54,787 nt of DNA. Origin: Eubacterium sp. Its GTDB lineage: Bacteria > Bacillota > Clostridia > Lachnospirales > Lachnospiraceae. Position numbers and translations under genes: made by a program. Positions within the stretch are counted from its first letter, which is position 1, and each line of letters starts with the position of its first letter. Positions 1-7,801 of the stretch are shown here, piece by piece. The DNA lies in assembly GCA_024684035.1 (NCBI GenBank), contig JAIKXQ010000076.1, positions 1 through 54,787 of the forward strand, read 5' to 3'. The notes under the pieces were generated by a model. The model was given only the letters and a program-made list of their open reading frames with translations, searched no databases and was not told the origin of the DNA.

Positions 1-2
1 CA

Positions 3-563
3 TCCTCTGAAAACCCTCTCTCCGCAGAAATTGGGATTATTCGAGATAACGGCGTCACTTGGCTCTATGATGTGGGCAACGGAGAGAATCATATAACTGA
101 TTTGGATGGAGGCTATAATATAGTTTTGTCTCACTTTCATCAGGACCATATTGGAAATATTAATAAGATTCAAACCAAGGAACTCTACTTATCAAAAGAA
201 ACGTATGAATATATTTCCAAAGGGAAAATTGTGTGTGGAAGCCTCTATATCGGAAATCTGCATATTTTTCCCTTACCTTCCAGCCATACAAAAGGTAGTT
301 TGGGCTTGGAAGTAGACAATACTTATGCATTTGTGGGCGATGCACTTTACAGCAAAGTGAGAGATGGCTGTTATATATATGATGCCCGGCTTTTGCAGGA
401 AGAAATAGCAGTTTTGAAAAAACTAAACGCTACCTTCTTGTTAGTTAGTCATTTTGAGGGGTTTATTCGAAGAAAAGAAGATGTTATAGCAGAACTGGAA
501 ATGATTTACGAAATGAGAGAGCAAAACGACACGGAAATAAAGGTCAAAATTGATACAGAATAA
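3..563 (+). CDS. Metallo-beta-lactamase-fold hydrolase, 5'-truncated by window edge
   Basis: The reading frame is open from the first full codon at position 3, so the true start lies outside the window; the GTG at 72 is internal. The HxHxDH metal-binding signature of the metallo-beta-lactamase fold is visible (LSHFHQDHIGN), followed by a second His (SSHTKGS), an Asp in FVGDALY and a late His in LLVSHFEG. These are the expected ligands of a dinuclear Zn/Fe site. The visible part (about 186 codons) covers most of a small single-domain MBL hydrolase. The substrate cannot be told from sequence; the family includes thioesterases, glyoxalase II-like enzymes and lactonases. It is followed by a long hairpin and then by a methyltransferase and an HHxxxDG acyltransferase on the same strand. 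A shared pathway is possible but not shown. Confidence 0.85.
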   Translation, partial: SSENPLSAEIGIIRDNGVTWLYDVGNGENHITDLDGGYNIVLSHFHQDHIGNINKIQTKELYLSKETYEYISKGKIVCGSLYIGNLHIFPLPSSHTKGSLGLEVDNTYAFVGDALYSKVRDGCYIYDARLLQEEIAVLKKLNATFLLVSHFEGFIRRKEDVIAELEMIYEMREQNDTEIKVKIDTE

Positions 564-573
564 CAAATTCAAG

Positions 574-630
574 TTGAACAAAATCGCTGCGCGATGGCCT
601 GCCTAGGCTGTGTGCAGTGATTTTGTTCAA
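574..630. repeat. Long perfect-arm inverted repeat between two genes
   Basis: Arms TTGAACAAAATC (574-585) and GATTTTGTTCAA (619-630) are perfect 12-bp complements. Inside them are further complementary blocks, CTGC/GCAG and GCCT/AGGC, so the whole segment can fold into one long hairpin. No T-run follows on either strand, so it is a poor intrinsic terminator. It could be a processing site, a small palindromic mobile element or a weak terminator. Confidence 0.6.
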
Positions 631-656
631 TCGGAATTTATAGGAATGATAGAATT

Positions 657-1274
657 ATGAATCCATGGGAAGAAATCAGTTTATCTGATTATGAAAGCCA
701 TATGAGTCTTGCTTCCGTAAATCAACTTCAAGCAATGAATAAAATGATGAAGCTTCAGTTTGAGGAATATCCTGTATCATCGGTTATTGTATTTGGGGTT
801 GCCGGTGGAAATGGGCTGGAGCATGTAAATCTGAAAAAGTACAGCAAAATTTACGGGATTGACATTAACAAAGCATATTTGGATAAAGTAAAAAAACGAT
901 ATTCCTTTTTGGGAGATAGTCTTGAATGTATAAGGATTGATTTGACTTGTGAATATGATAGGTTGCCTGAGGCAGATTTGGTGATAGCAAATTTACTTAT
1001 AGAATATGTCGGAATTGAGGCGTTCAAAAGGGCAATTTTGAAAACAGAGGCAAGATATGTATCATGTATTATTCAGATAAATACTGATGAAGAATCATGG
1101 GTTTCTGATTCACCATATCTTCATTCATTTGATGGACTCGATGCTGTACATCACCAGATGGAGGAACAATCTTTGGAAAAGGCGATGAATGAAATCGGAT
1201 ACAGTCTGTTAAAAACAGCTGAGACTCCACTTCCAAACGGAAAGAAACTTGTAATGCTTGATTTTGAGGGATAA
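657..1274 (+). CDS. Class I SAM-dependent methyltransferase
   Basis: A 205-residue protein. Motif I of the Rossmann-fold methyltransferases is clear (FGVAGGNG, residues 46-53), followed by the acidic residue that binds the SAM ribose (Asp69 in YGIDIN) and a motif-IV-like stretch (EADLVIANLL). The N-terminal 40 residues resemble the helical cap of small-molecule methyltransferases. The substrate is unknown. It lies 93 bases after the MBL-fold gene and 44 bases before the HHxxxDG acyltransferase gene. Codons are A/T-ending more often than in the nitrogen genes further along. The ATG at 657 is the first start in frame; upstream is GAATGATAGAATT, which is only a weak ribosome binding site. Confidence 0.85.
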   Translation: MNPWEEISLSDYESHMSLASVNQLQAMNKMMKLQFEEYPVSSVIVFGVAGGNGLEHVNLKKYSKIYGIDINKAYLDKVKKRYSFLGDSLECIRIDLTCEYDRLPEADLVIANLLIEYVGIEAFKRAILKTEARYVSCIIQINTDEESWVSDSPYLHSFDGLDAVHHQMEEQSLEKAMNEIGYSLLKTAETPLPNGKKLVMLDFEG

Positions 1275-1318
1275 ATTCGGAGTTTGTCGGTATAGATCCG
1301 AAAAAGTAAAGAGGAAAT

Positions 1319-2533
1319 ATGGAATACATTTTTACTGAAAGAGCACATTTAATGTGTCCCAATATGTGTTTTGGGATAGTTTTATGCATAAACAGTGAGT
1401 TTAATGAAAACAGGATATCGGATTCCGTGCAAAGCCTTTCGTTGGCCCATCCCTTTATCAGGGCGCTTATTTCACACGAAGACGCTGAAAACAGGTTTTA
1501 TTACGATGTGAAGGAAGATTCGCAGGCGGAGATTAGAGTATGCTCCGGTAATATTACGAGTGTGGATTCTCCGGAAATCATAGCAGAATTTGAAAGAATC
1601 ACTTCAAGAGATTTTGATCTTTTTAAAGAGGGAATGTTAAAAATATCTGCCTGGCCATCGGAAAACAAAACAATTGTATTGATGGTTTTTCACCATTTTC
1701 TTGCAGATGGACGCGCCGCGCTGGATTTTTCAAAAGAGTTTGCGGAGTATTATGTACTTGGAAAAAAGCCTGAGTATGCGGAAGAAAAGCTTATATCCTC
1801 CGTCTCGGAATTCCCTGATAACTCACGACTTCCGTTTATAAGCAGAATGCTTGTAAACAGGGCGAGCAGACAATGGATCAAAGATAAGAAAAGACTGACC
1901 TTCGAAGAATACCATCGTTTTGCGGATGATTATCTTGAAAACGATAAAGTACGGCATGATCTTTCTGTTTTTCAGGCGGACGAAACAGCTGATATTGCAG
2001 AAAAGTGCAAAATGGAAGGCGTTACAGTGAATGATTACCTTCTTGCAAAGCTTTTTACCGAAGCTGGCACAAAAAGGATCGTTATAGCAGCAGATGTCAG
2101 AAAATTTTTGAAATGTTATAAACCCGGGTCAATGGGGAATTATTCCACTGCTTTTTCGGTTGAAATCAGTAATTGTAGCGATGATATATTTTCGATAGCA
2201 AAGCAGGTTCATGAAAAAGTTCGCGCAATATCGGGAAACCCCGCATCATTTTATCTTGTATTGCAGTGCTATGCGGTTCTTGATCCGGGTCTTCTGGATG
2301 CGGCCATGATGGCGAGCAGAGGTAGATTTGAGAGTAAGTCAGCTGAATTTATAGGCAAGAACTTTTTTCATATGGACAAATCCGACGGATACAGCATCAC
2401 GAATCTCGGAAAAACAGAATGTGACGTCATAGAAGACGCATTTTTCATCCCGCCTGCTTCACCTGCTATTAAGAGAACATGGGGCGTGCTTACGATTAAC
2501 GGAAAAATGAGAATATGCACAAGCGAACGATAA
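1319..2533 (+). CDS. Condensation-domain-like HHxxxDG acyltransferase
   Basis: A 404-residue protein with the signature of the chloramphenicol-acetyltransferase / NRPS condensation / WES-DGAT superfamily: His125-His126-Phe-Leu-Ala-Asp130-Gly, where the second His is the general base in the family. A late SITNLGKTE segment matches the structural SNLG motif near the end of condensation-type domains. Such enzymes move an acyl group from a thioester (CoA or carrier) to an alcohol or amine. No adenylation or carrier domain is fused or adjacent, so a free-standing ester- or amide-forming acyltransferase is more likely than an NRPS. The start has a good site (AGAGGAAAT before ATG). It has the same general architecture as the six-gene array at 28.8-36.5 kb but is clearly divergent from it. 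Confidence 0.75.
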   Translation: MEYIFTERAHLMCPNMCFGIVLCINSEFNENRISDSVQSLSLAHPFIRALISHEDAENRFYYDVKEDSQAEIRVCSGNITSVDSPEIIAEFERITSRDFDLFKEGMLKISAWPSENKTIVLMVFHHFLADGRAALDFSKEFAEYYVLGKKPEYAEEKLISSVSEFPDNSRLPFISRMLVNRASRQWIKDKKRLTFEEYHRFADDYLENDKVRHDLSVFQADETADIAEKCKMEGVTVNDYLLAKLFTEAGTKRIVIAADVRKFLKCYKPGSMGNYSTAFSVEISNCSDDIFSIAKQVHEKVRAISGNPASFYLVLQCYAVLDPGLLDAAMMASRGRFESKSAEFIGKNFFHMDKSDGYSITNLGKTECDVIEDAFFIPPASPAIKRTWGVLTINGKMRICTSER

Positions 2534-2649
2534 AAGAGGAAAGAAGTAAACAGCATGACAACTTTGCAGTAACGATGATTGTTATCGTAGCATTTATCGC
2601 CGTAGGCAATTTGAAATTTGAATTTGAAGAAGAACAGGGAGGGATCGAC

Positions 2650-2817
2650 ATGTGTAAATCGATAGACAGAAATAATCTGAGAAGGGAAGTCACAGGCGCA
2701 ATAAGAGCGTTTCGTTTAGAGGGTAATTCAGATGAGGATATAATCACCAAGGTGATGAGTTTGTTCAATGTCACAAGAGAATACGTCCTTGATCTTCTTT
2801 CTCCGCAGGAGGCATAA
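2650..2817 (+). CDS. Small conserved-looking protein, unknown function
   Basis: A 55-residue, probably helical, soluble protein. The start at 2650 is chosen because GGGAGGG lies 5-6 bases upstream. The frame is open further upstream to an ATG at 2515, which would add a hydrophobic stretch, but that start overlaps the preceding gene and has no good ribosome binding site. The C-terminal part (IITKVMSLFNVTREYVLDLL) could be a helix-turn-helix-like hairpin. I do not recognise the family. It is the last gene before the terminator at 2873. Confidence 0.5.
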   Translation: MCKSIDRNNLRREVTGAIRAFRLEGNSDEDIITKVMSLFNVTREYVLDLLSPQEA

Positions 2818-2872
2818 ACATACGAGTCACTCGAATAATAACCGTATGAAATCTCATACAATATAAATAGGT

Positions 2873-2914
2873 GCTCGGTCTTCACGCAAGAAAAGCGTGG
2901 AGATCGGGCTTTTT
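2873..2914 (+). terminator. Intrinsic terminator after the first + strand gene group
   Basis: A 15-bp stem, GCTCGGTCTTCACGC paired with GCGTGGAGATCGGGC (three G-U pairs), with a 7-base A-rich loop, is followed by TTTTT. It closes the 0-2.8 kb gene group. Confidence 0.85.
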
Positions 2915-2929
2915 AATGTCTATAAGAAG

Positions 2930-2973
2930 CCTGCGCCCCCGTGCATCAGCACGGAGGCGCAGGTTTTTCTTTT
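2930..2973. terminator. Convergent terminator behind the transglutaminase operon
   Basis: The stem CCTGCGCCCCCGTGC / GCACGGAGGCGCAGG has one non-canonical pair and loop ATCA. It is followed by TTTTTCTTTT on the + strand. On the - strand it lies directly behind the stop codon of the transglutaminase gene, where its T-tract is poorer (CTTCTTAT). It probably serves both converging units. Confidence 0.75.
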
Positions 2974-5212
2974 AGAACAGATAGGAACGGATGCGAAGCA
3001 GCAGGTAGCGTACGCGACCCTCCTGTTTTCGGATCTGTTCCCAGATCATTTTTCGGTTGTCTTCGGCAAGAGTTACCATGGACGGATCCACGGTGCAGTC
3101 CCCGTAGTAGACGTCTTCCATCTGAAGGGTGTAGGCGACTGTTGCTTCCGGCATTCTGCCGGTGATACGTTTCCTGAATTCCTGCAGGGTCTCATCGGGA
3201 GCCATGACGAATCCGGCGTAGCGCAAGAGTTTCTCGTTTCTTGCACAGGCGATGCGGAAGCGGTCTGCATCTGACATTTTCCGGTAGCGGTATCCGGAAA
3301 ACAGTCGATAGACGATTCCAAGCAGAAGCAGAAGAATGAAGCCATAGAGGAGGGACAGAAGGATTCGCTTCAGCCGGAAACCGGTAGACTTCTTACCGGT
3401 TTTTATACTTGAGGTAATGGTAGTCACTTTGCCATCCGGATGACTGACGTATGGATTCTTCCCGTAGATATTTTCTCTTTCGGTATCTTCTTTTTGCGAG
3501 GACGTATCCCAATAACTAGCCTTTTTGTGGCCGGGGGTTGGCTCAAAAGACAGCCAGCCCAGGCCTTCTACATAGGCTTCCGGCCAGGCGTGAGCCATAT
3601 TTGATGTCACGATGGTTTCCCCGGAGGAGGCGCACTTGACGTAGTAGCCCTGTACAAATCTGGCAGGAATACCCATGGATCTGGCCATGAGTACAAAAGC
3701 TGTGGCGTAGTGGATACAATAACCCTCCTGCTTTTCAAAAAGGAAGTAGTCCAGATAATCCGCCTCTGACTTTACTTCTTCCGTAATCTCGCCGGGAGAG
3801 AGGGTGTATTTCATGGAAGACAGGAGTTTTTCCAGACGCAGCAGCTTCTCATAGTCGCCGGTCAGATCTTTCATCTCTTTGGTGAGATACGAGTTTGTGC
3901 GCTCGGAGACTTTTGTCTCGGGCAGGTAGCTTTTGCGGATGAGCTCCCGGTAGGAATTCTGAGCCTCTGACGGAGTTATTTCCTGTGTCACACTCGATTG
4001 GTTGGGATTGCTCTCGTCGTCTGTGGAAGTTTCATCGCCTGACAACTGTTCTACCAGCTCCCGGAAATCCTTTGAGTCCTGATTCAGTCGATAGTAGGAG
4101 ACGTAGTAGCGGGTACTCCTGCCCATCTGCTTTGAGGAGAGAATCTCGGAGCCGTTGTTTTCGAACTTCAGATCTTCCGGTACCGTGTGATAAGCAGTGC
4201 CGTCCAAAGGAACAAAGAGGTAATTCGTTCGAAAATCGAGGTACGTAATTTTCAATTCGCTCTTACGCAGATAGTCATCGATCTTGTCGACACCGGCTTC
4301 TGTAAGGCGGTTCAGTTTTTCCTGCATTTCTGCATTCTGCTCTGCCGCGTCGGTGGTTACGGTGCTTTTCCACTCATGTCCGTCAAAACGGTCAAAGGTT
4401 TTTCCCTTTAAGTACACCCGGTTTCCGGAGTAGATGCCGAAGTCGACGGACATCACTTCTTTACTTCCGGATTTCAGAACTTTTCCGAGGAAATTTGTCT
4501 TCTCGGAGAAGCCGATGCGACCGTCGTAGTCATCGCTGCCTGTGATGGCATTTTCGATCCGGGCGACGAAGTCCACGGCCTGCTGCCAGATTTTTACAGT
4601 GAAGCTCCAGTCGAAGGGCTTCTCGGAAGTGGGAAAGGCCATGACAAGGACGCAGGTCAGCAGCAGAAAAGGGGCAATGGAAACCAGATGCTGCTGACGG
4701 GAAATCTCGCCGCTTTTTTTCCACCTGAGCTGAACTTCTTCGGAGATACCGGCCAGCAGAGGAATCAGGCACAGGGCAAAAACTGTCTTTTGGATCTCAA
4801 TCCTGAAATACAGGACTGCCAGAAGACCCGCAAGAATTCCAAGGAGAAGGATCCGTCGAAGCGTACAGGTCAGTGTCATGAGTCTGACAAGAAAAAAGAC
4901 ACCGACGGATACGCCCAGAAGAATGAGCACCCACGTGTGAGTTTGTATGTACGTGATTCTTTCTCCTCTGGGACGGAAGAGAATGCGGCAGGCGCCTGCA
5001 AGGACTGTCAGCAGGATCGGAACGATGCGGAATCGGTTGGCGCAGTGTCTGACCCAGAGGCATTCCATAAGGATGATAACTGCAGGAACATAAGACAGGA
5101 GTTTCTGATCCGGGACAAGTGCATAGCGGATCAGAACGGAAACGGTTGCTATACTGAGGGGCAGCATGTAAATACTGTCGTAGAAGAGGTTGATTCTGGA
5201 TGATTTAGACAT
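2972..5212 (-). CDS. Membrane transglutaminase-like protein (TgpA/DUF3488 type)
   Basis: A 746-residue protein. The N-terminal ~200 residues hold several hydrophobic helices (DUF3488-like). A long extracytoplasmic region follows, with a transglutaminase-like core carrying Cys499 (GYCIHYATAF), His541 (AHAWPEAY) and an acidic third residue Glu557 (FEPTPGH). Another membrane helix lies near 620-640, and a C-terminal cytoplasmic DUF4129-like tail follows. The family is predicted to act as a membrane-bound thiol hydrolase or crosslinker outside the cell; its real substrate is generally unknown. It is the last gene of a MoxR/DUF58/transglutaminase operon, starting 4 bases after the DUF58 stop, an arrangement found widely in bacteria. 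Confidence 0.92.
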   Translation of the reverse strand: MSKSSRINLFYDSIYMLPLSIATVSVLIRYALVPDQKLLSYVPAVIILMECLWVRHCANRFRIVPILLTVLAGACRILFRPRGERITYIQTHTWVLILLGVSVGVFFLVRLMTLTCTLRRILLLGILAGLLAVLYFRIEIQKTVFALCLIPLLAGISEEVQLRWKKSGEISRQQHLVSIAPFLLLTCVLVMAFPTSEKPFDWSFTVKIWQQAVDFVARIENAITGSDDYDGRIGFSEKTNFLGKVLKSGSKEVMSVDFGIYSGNRVYLKGKTFDRFDGHEWKSTVTTDAAEQNAEMQEKLNRLTEAGVDKIDDYLRKSELKITYLDFRTNYLFVPLDGTAYHTVPEDLKFENNGSEILSSKQMGRSTRYYVSYYRLNQDSKDFRELVEQLSGDETSTDDESNPNQSSVTQEITPSEAQNSYRELIRKSYLPETKVSERTNSYLTKEMKDLTGDYEKLLRLEKLLSSMKYTLSPGEITEEVKSEADYLDYFLFEKQEGYCIHYATAFVLMARSMGIPARFVQGYYVKCASSGETIVTSNMAHAWPEAYVEGLGWLSFEPTPGHKKASYWDTSSQKEDTERENIYGKNPYVSHPDGKVTTITSSIKTGKKSTGFRLKRILLSLLYGFILLLLLGIVYRLFSGYRYRKMSDADRFRIACARNEKLLRYAGFVMAPDETLQEFRKRITGRMPEATVAYTLQMEDVYYGDCTVDPSMVTLAEDNRKMIWEQIRKQEGRVRYLLLRIRSYLF

Positions 5213-5216
5213 TGGT

Positions 5217-6386
5217 TCAGAGCACCTCCCTTAAATCCTGCTCCACATCGATGGTTGTCACGGATACGTGAGCCATTCCTGTGGTATTGATGGCGGAACC
5301 GTTTTGTTGTATAACGTAGACACAGACGGATACGTCGTTTTCATTCATGAGCTGACAGAACCGTACGGTTTCTTCGGACCATTCCTGAACGATCAGAACC
5401 ACCAGGCGTGAGGAGAGGATTTCTCTGTTTCCCGCAGCCTTTTCAAAGAGGAGATTTTCTCGTGTGTCTTCATCGAAAGTGATCCCGGAAATCTTCTCAT
5501 AATAATCGTCGAAGGCATCCAGGGACGGGCAGCGAAAACCGGTCAGATCCCGCTGGAGATAAAGCGTCCGGTACGGAAGATTTTTCTTCGTGAGGTACAG
5601 GGAGAGGGTGAGAACAGTTTCCAGAACCTTGTTTTCCATAGGCAGGTAAACAAATGGATCTTGACTTGCGTGGAAGGTCCCGAGCAGAATACTGATACCT
5701 TCCTGTTCCTCGCCGATTTTTTTGCGCACAAAGAGGTTTCCGCTGCGGGCGCTGACTTTCCAGTTGATCTGCCGGATATCATCGCCGTTTTCATAGGGGC
5801 GTACCAGTACGTCCATAGTGGTATCAAGGAATTCCTTCTCCTTCGTCGTCGCGGCTGCGATATCGATGGAACGGAGCTGATCAGGATCGAAGTAGTCCGG
5901 ACGCACAGTGGCCTTGATGGGCTCTTTGTTGAAGTAGGACAGGCGGAACAGACGGAAATAATCCTGTACCTCGATGCGTTTGATACCGACTTCATATTCG
6001 CCCCGGTATTTGCAGATGATCTCGGTCTGTTTCTTCATGCCGGACTTCGGTGACAGCTCGTACTCAATGTTGTCGTCGAGGCCTGTAATGGAGGAAAAGG
6101 AAGAGTAAAACCTTACCCGTATTCCTACATAGGCGAAAAGAGAATCATTGACCAGAGAAAGATAAAAGGGAACTTTGCGGTTGGCAACGACCCATTTGGA
6201 ATCAATTTCCTGGTAGATTTTGAAGGTAAAAATCACACAAAGCAGGTAATACAGACTGACCACGGGCATCAGGGTGAGGACGGCAAAAAGTCCGTAACTC
6301 ACAATGCCGCCGTAGAAGGTGATCCCCATCACAGACAAAATCCAGGCAGTCAGATAGATGAGCCGGTTTCTCCAGATAGCATTCAT
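5217..6386 (-). CDS. DUF58 (vWA-like) membrane protein
   Basis: A 389-residue protein. Two hydrophobic N-terminal segments (about residues 8-28 and 33-55) are followed by a cytoplasmic or surface domain. The DUF58 signature is clear: VRPYENGDDIRQINWKVSAR, then GNLFVRK. The C-terminal half has a von Willebrand A-like pattern (ISILLGTF and later RLVVLIVQEWSEE). DUF58 proteins are usually encoded next to MoxR ATPases and are thought to be their partners in assembling or activating a target, here perhaps the adjacent transglutaminase. The gaps to both neighbours are 4 bases, so it is translationally linked. Confidence 0.92.
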   Translation of the reverse strand: MNAIWRNRLIYLTAWILSVMGITFYGGIVSYGLFAVLTLMPVVSLYYLLCVIFTFKIYQEIDSKWVVANRKVPFYLSLVNDSLFAYVGIRVRFYSSFSSITGLDDNIEYELSPKSGMKKQTEIICKYRGEYEVGIKRIEVQDYFRLFRLSYFNKEPIKATVRPDYFDPDQLRSIDIAAATTKEKEFLDTTMDVLVRPYENGDDIRQINWKVSARSGNLFVRKKIGEEQEGISILLGTFHASQDPFVYLPMENKVLETVLTLSLYLTKKNLPYRTLYLQRDLTGFRCPSLDAFDDYYEKISGITFDEDTRENLLFEKAAGNREILSSRLVVLIVQEWSEETVRFCQLMNENDVSVCVYVIQQNGSAINTTGMAHVSVTTIDVEQDLREVL

Positions 6387-6390
6387 AGAT

Positions 6391-7314
6391 TTACGACTCC
6401 ATCGGGATTCTTGCTTTCAGGATCAGGGCGGAAAGAAGACGGTCTGTCTTTTCTCCCCGGATTCTTGCCTCAGAAGACAGGGTGAGTCTGTGATGGAGGA
6501 CGTTGCCCGCTACAGCCTTTACATCATCCGGTTTCACATAGTCTCTGCCGCTGATCAGGGCTTTTCCCCGTGCCGCTGAGATCAGACTGAGGAAAGCTCG
6601 TGGGGACGCGCCGGTGACAAAATCAGAGGACTCTCTGGTGAGTTCGATGATCTCTCTTACATACTGGAGGAGACTGTCTTTTACACGCACATTTTTTACA
6701 TCTTCCCGCAGTTTCAGAATGTCTTCTGCCCGAAAAACCGGCTCCACGGGTTTGCCCATTTTTCCGTCCAGAAAATTCCGTGCCATGCGGCACTCTGCCT
6801 CGGCATCGGGATAGCCGATGGAAAGCCGCATCATGAAACGGTCAACCTGTGCCTCCGGAAGGGGATAGGTTCCCATGTATTCCACGGGATTCTGGGTGGC
6901 GATTACGATGAACGGCTGCGGAAGCGTGTAGACGTTTCCGTCAACGGTCACCTGTCCCTCCGCCATTGCCTCCAGAAGGCTGGCCTGTGTCTTCGGGGAG
7001 GTGCGGTTGATCTCATCTGCCAGAAGGATCTGGTGCATAACCGAGCCCTGGCGATAGGAGAATTCTCCGGTTTTCATATTGTAGATGCTGGTTCCGATGA
7101 CATCTCCCGGCATGGTGTCCGGCGTGAACTGGATGCGGCCGAAATCGCAGTCCACAAGAGCTGCCAGAGTACGCACAAGTGTCGTTTTTCCGACACCCGG
7201 CACATCCTCCAGAAGCACATGGCCCCCGGAAATCAGACAGATCAGCACGTTCTCAACGACATCCTCTTTTCCGACAAAAATCTCGGATATATGTTCTTTT
7301 AATTTTTCGATCAT
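6391..7314 (-). CDS. MoxR-family AAA+ ATPase
   Basis: A 307-residue protein starting at the ATG at 7314, which has AGGGG 7 bases upstream; an ATG six codons earlier lacks a ribosome binding site. Walker A is PGVGKTT (residues 39-45), Walker B LLADE (97-101), and the sensor region IVIATQNPVE is present. The FTPDTMPGDVIG stretch is diagnostic of MoxR/RavA-type ATPases. It is the first gene of the operon with DUF58 and the transglutaminase, and is presumably a chaperone-like activator of a membrane or metal-dependent system. It is divergent from the small gene at 7415 across an A+T-rich 100-base spacer. Confidence 0.95.
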   Translation of the reverse strand: MIEKLKEHISEIFVGKEDVVENVLICLISGGHVLLEDVPGVGKTTLVRTLAALVDCDFGRIQFTPDTMPGDVIGTSIYNMKTGEFSYRQGSVMHQILLADEINRTSPKTQASLLEAMAEGQVTVDGNVYTLPQPFIVIATQNPVEYMGTYPLPEAQVDRFMMRLSIGYPDAEAECRMARNFLDGKMGKPVEPVFRAEDILKLREDVKNVRVKDSLLQYVREIIELTRESSDFVTGASPRAFLSLISAARGKALISGRDYVKPDDVKAVAGNVLHHRLTLSSEARIRGEKTDRLLSALILKARIPMES

Positions 7315-7346
7315 TGTCAACCCCTCATGCAATACATGTTAGTGTT

Positions 7347-7355
7347 TGCTATAAT
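7347..7355 (+). promoter_or_regulatory. Extended -10 promoter for the DUF3006-like gene
   Basis: TGCTATAAT is a perfect extended -10 element (TGnTATAAT) 60 bases before the start codon at 7415. No good -35 is seen, as is common for extended -10 promoters. Confidence 0.5.
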
Positions 7356-7414
7356 TTAATTATTCATATATTTATTCATAATGCAATACTTTTAAAAAAT
7401 ATGGAGGTAATTAT

Positions 7415-7597
7415 ATGTTAGATGAAATCTGGTATTACGTTGTAGACAGTATTGATGGTGATTACGCAAATCTGAAGCGGACGGATCTTGCGTCAGAGGA
7501 AGTGATGCTGGTGGCAAGAGCGCTTCTTCCACCGGAGATCAATGTTGGCACACATTTGAAGTATGAAATGATGCAGTACACAATTATCGACAGGTAG
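7415..7597 (+). CDS. Small DUF3006-like protein
   Basis: A 60-residue protein with an excellent ribosome binding site (TGGAGG, 7 bases before ATG). The pattern YYVVDSIDGDYANL, then an acidic or variable turn, then ALLPPEINVGTHL, resembles DUF3006, a small beta-barrel-like family common in Clostridia and often encoded near secreted hydrolases. The biochemical function is unknown. It is alone in its transcription unit, divergent from the MoxR operon and convergent with asnB. Confidence 0.65.
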   Translation: MLDEIWYYVVDSIDGDYANLKRTDLASEEVMLVARALLPPEINVGTHLKYEMMQYTIIDR

Positions 7598-7740
7598 GCT
7601 GCTGCATTCGTTTAGAAATAATGTTAAACGACATAAAATATTCCTTCGAAAAATATTCCCTTATATCTGGCAACTGAATGGATAAAGTCAGCAGAATAGT
7701 CGGTTGGAAGACCGAAAGGGGGATTCCTTCACAAAAAGAA

Positions 7741-7782
7741 TCAGAGCCCCGGCTGCCGTTTATGGCAGTCAGGGCTCTGACA
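7741..7782. terminator. Bidirectional terminator behind asnB and the DUF3006-like gene
   Basis: TCAGAGCCC (7741-7749) pairs with GGGCTCTGA (7772-7780), with inner arms GGCTGCC/GGCAGTC. On the - strand the stem is followed by TTCTTTTTG, and on the + strand by CATTTTT, so it can stop transcripts from both converging genes. A small hairpin, TCGGT/ACCGA, lies just before it at 7700-7715. Confidence 0.85.
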
Positions 7783-7801
7783 TTTTTGGAAGAGCTGAAA
7801 T

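Noticed and set aside
2515-2817. Long form (100 residues) of the small protein at 2650
   Set aside because: It would overlap the acyltransferase gene and lacks a ribosome binding site, while the ATG at 2650 has GGGAGGG directly in front.
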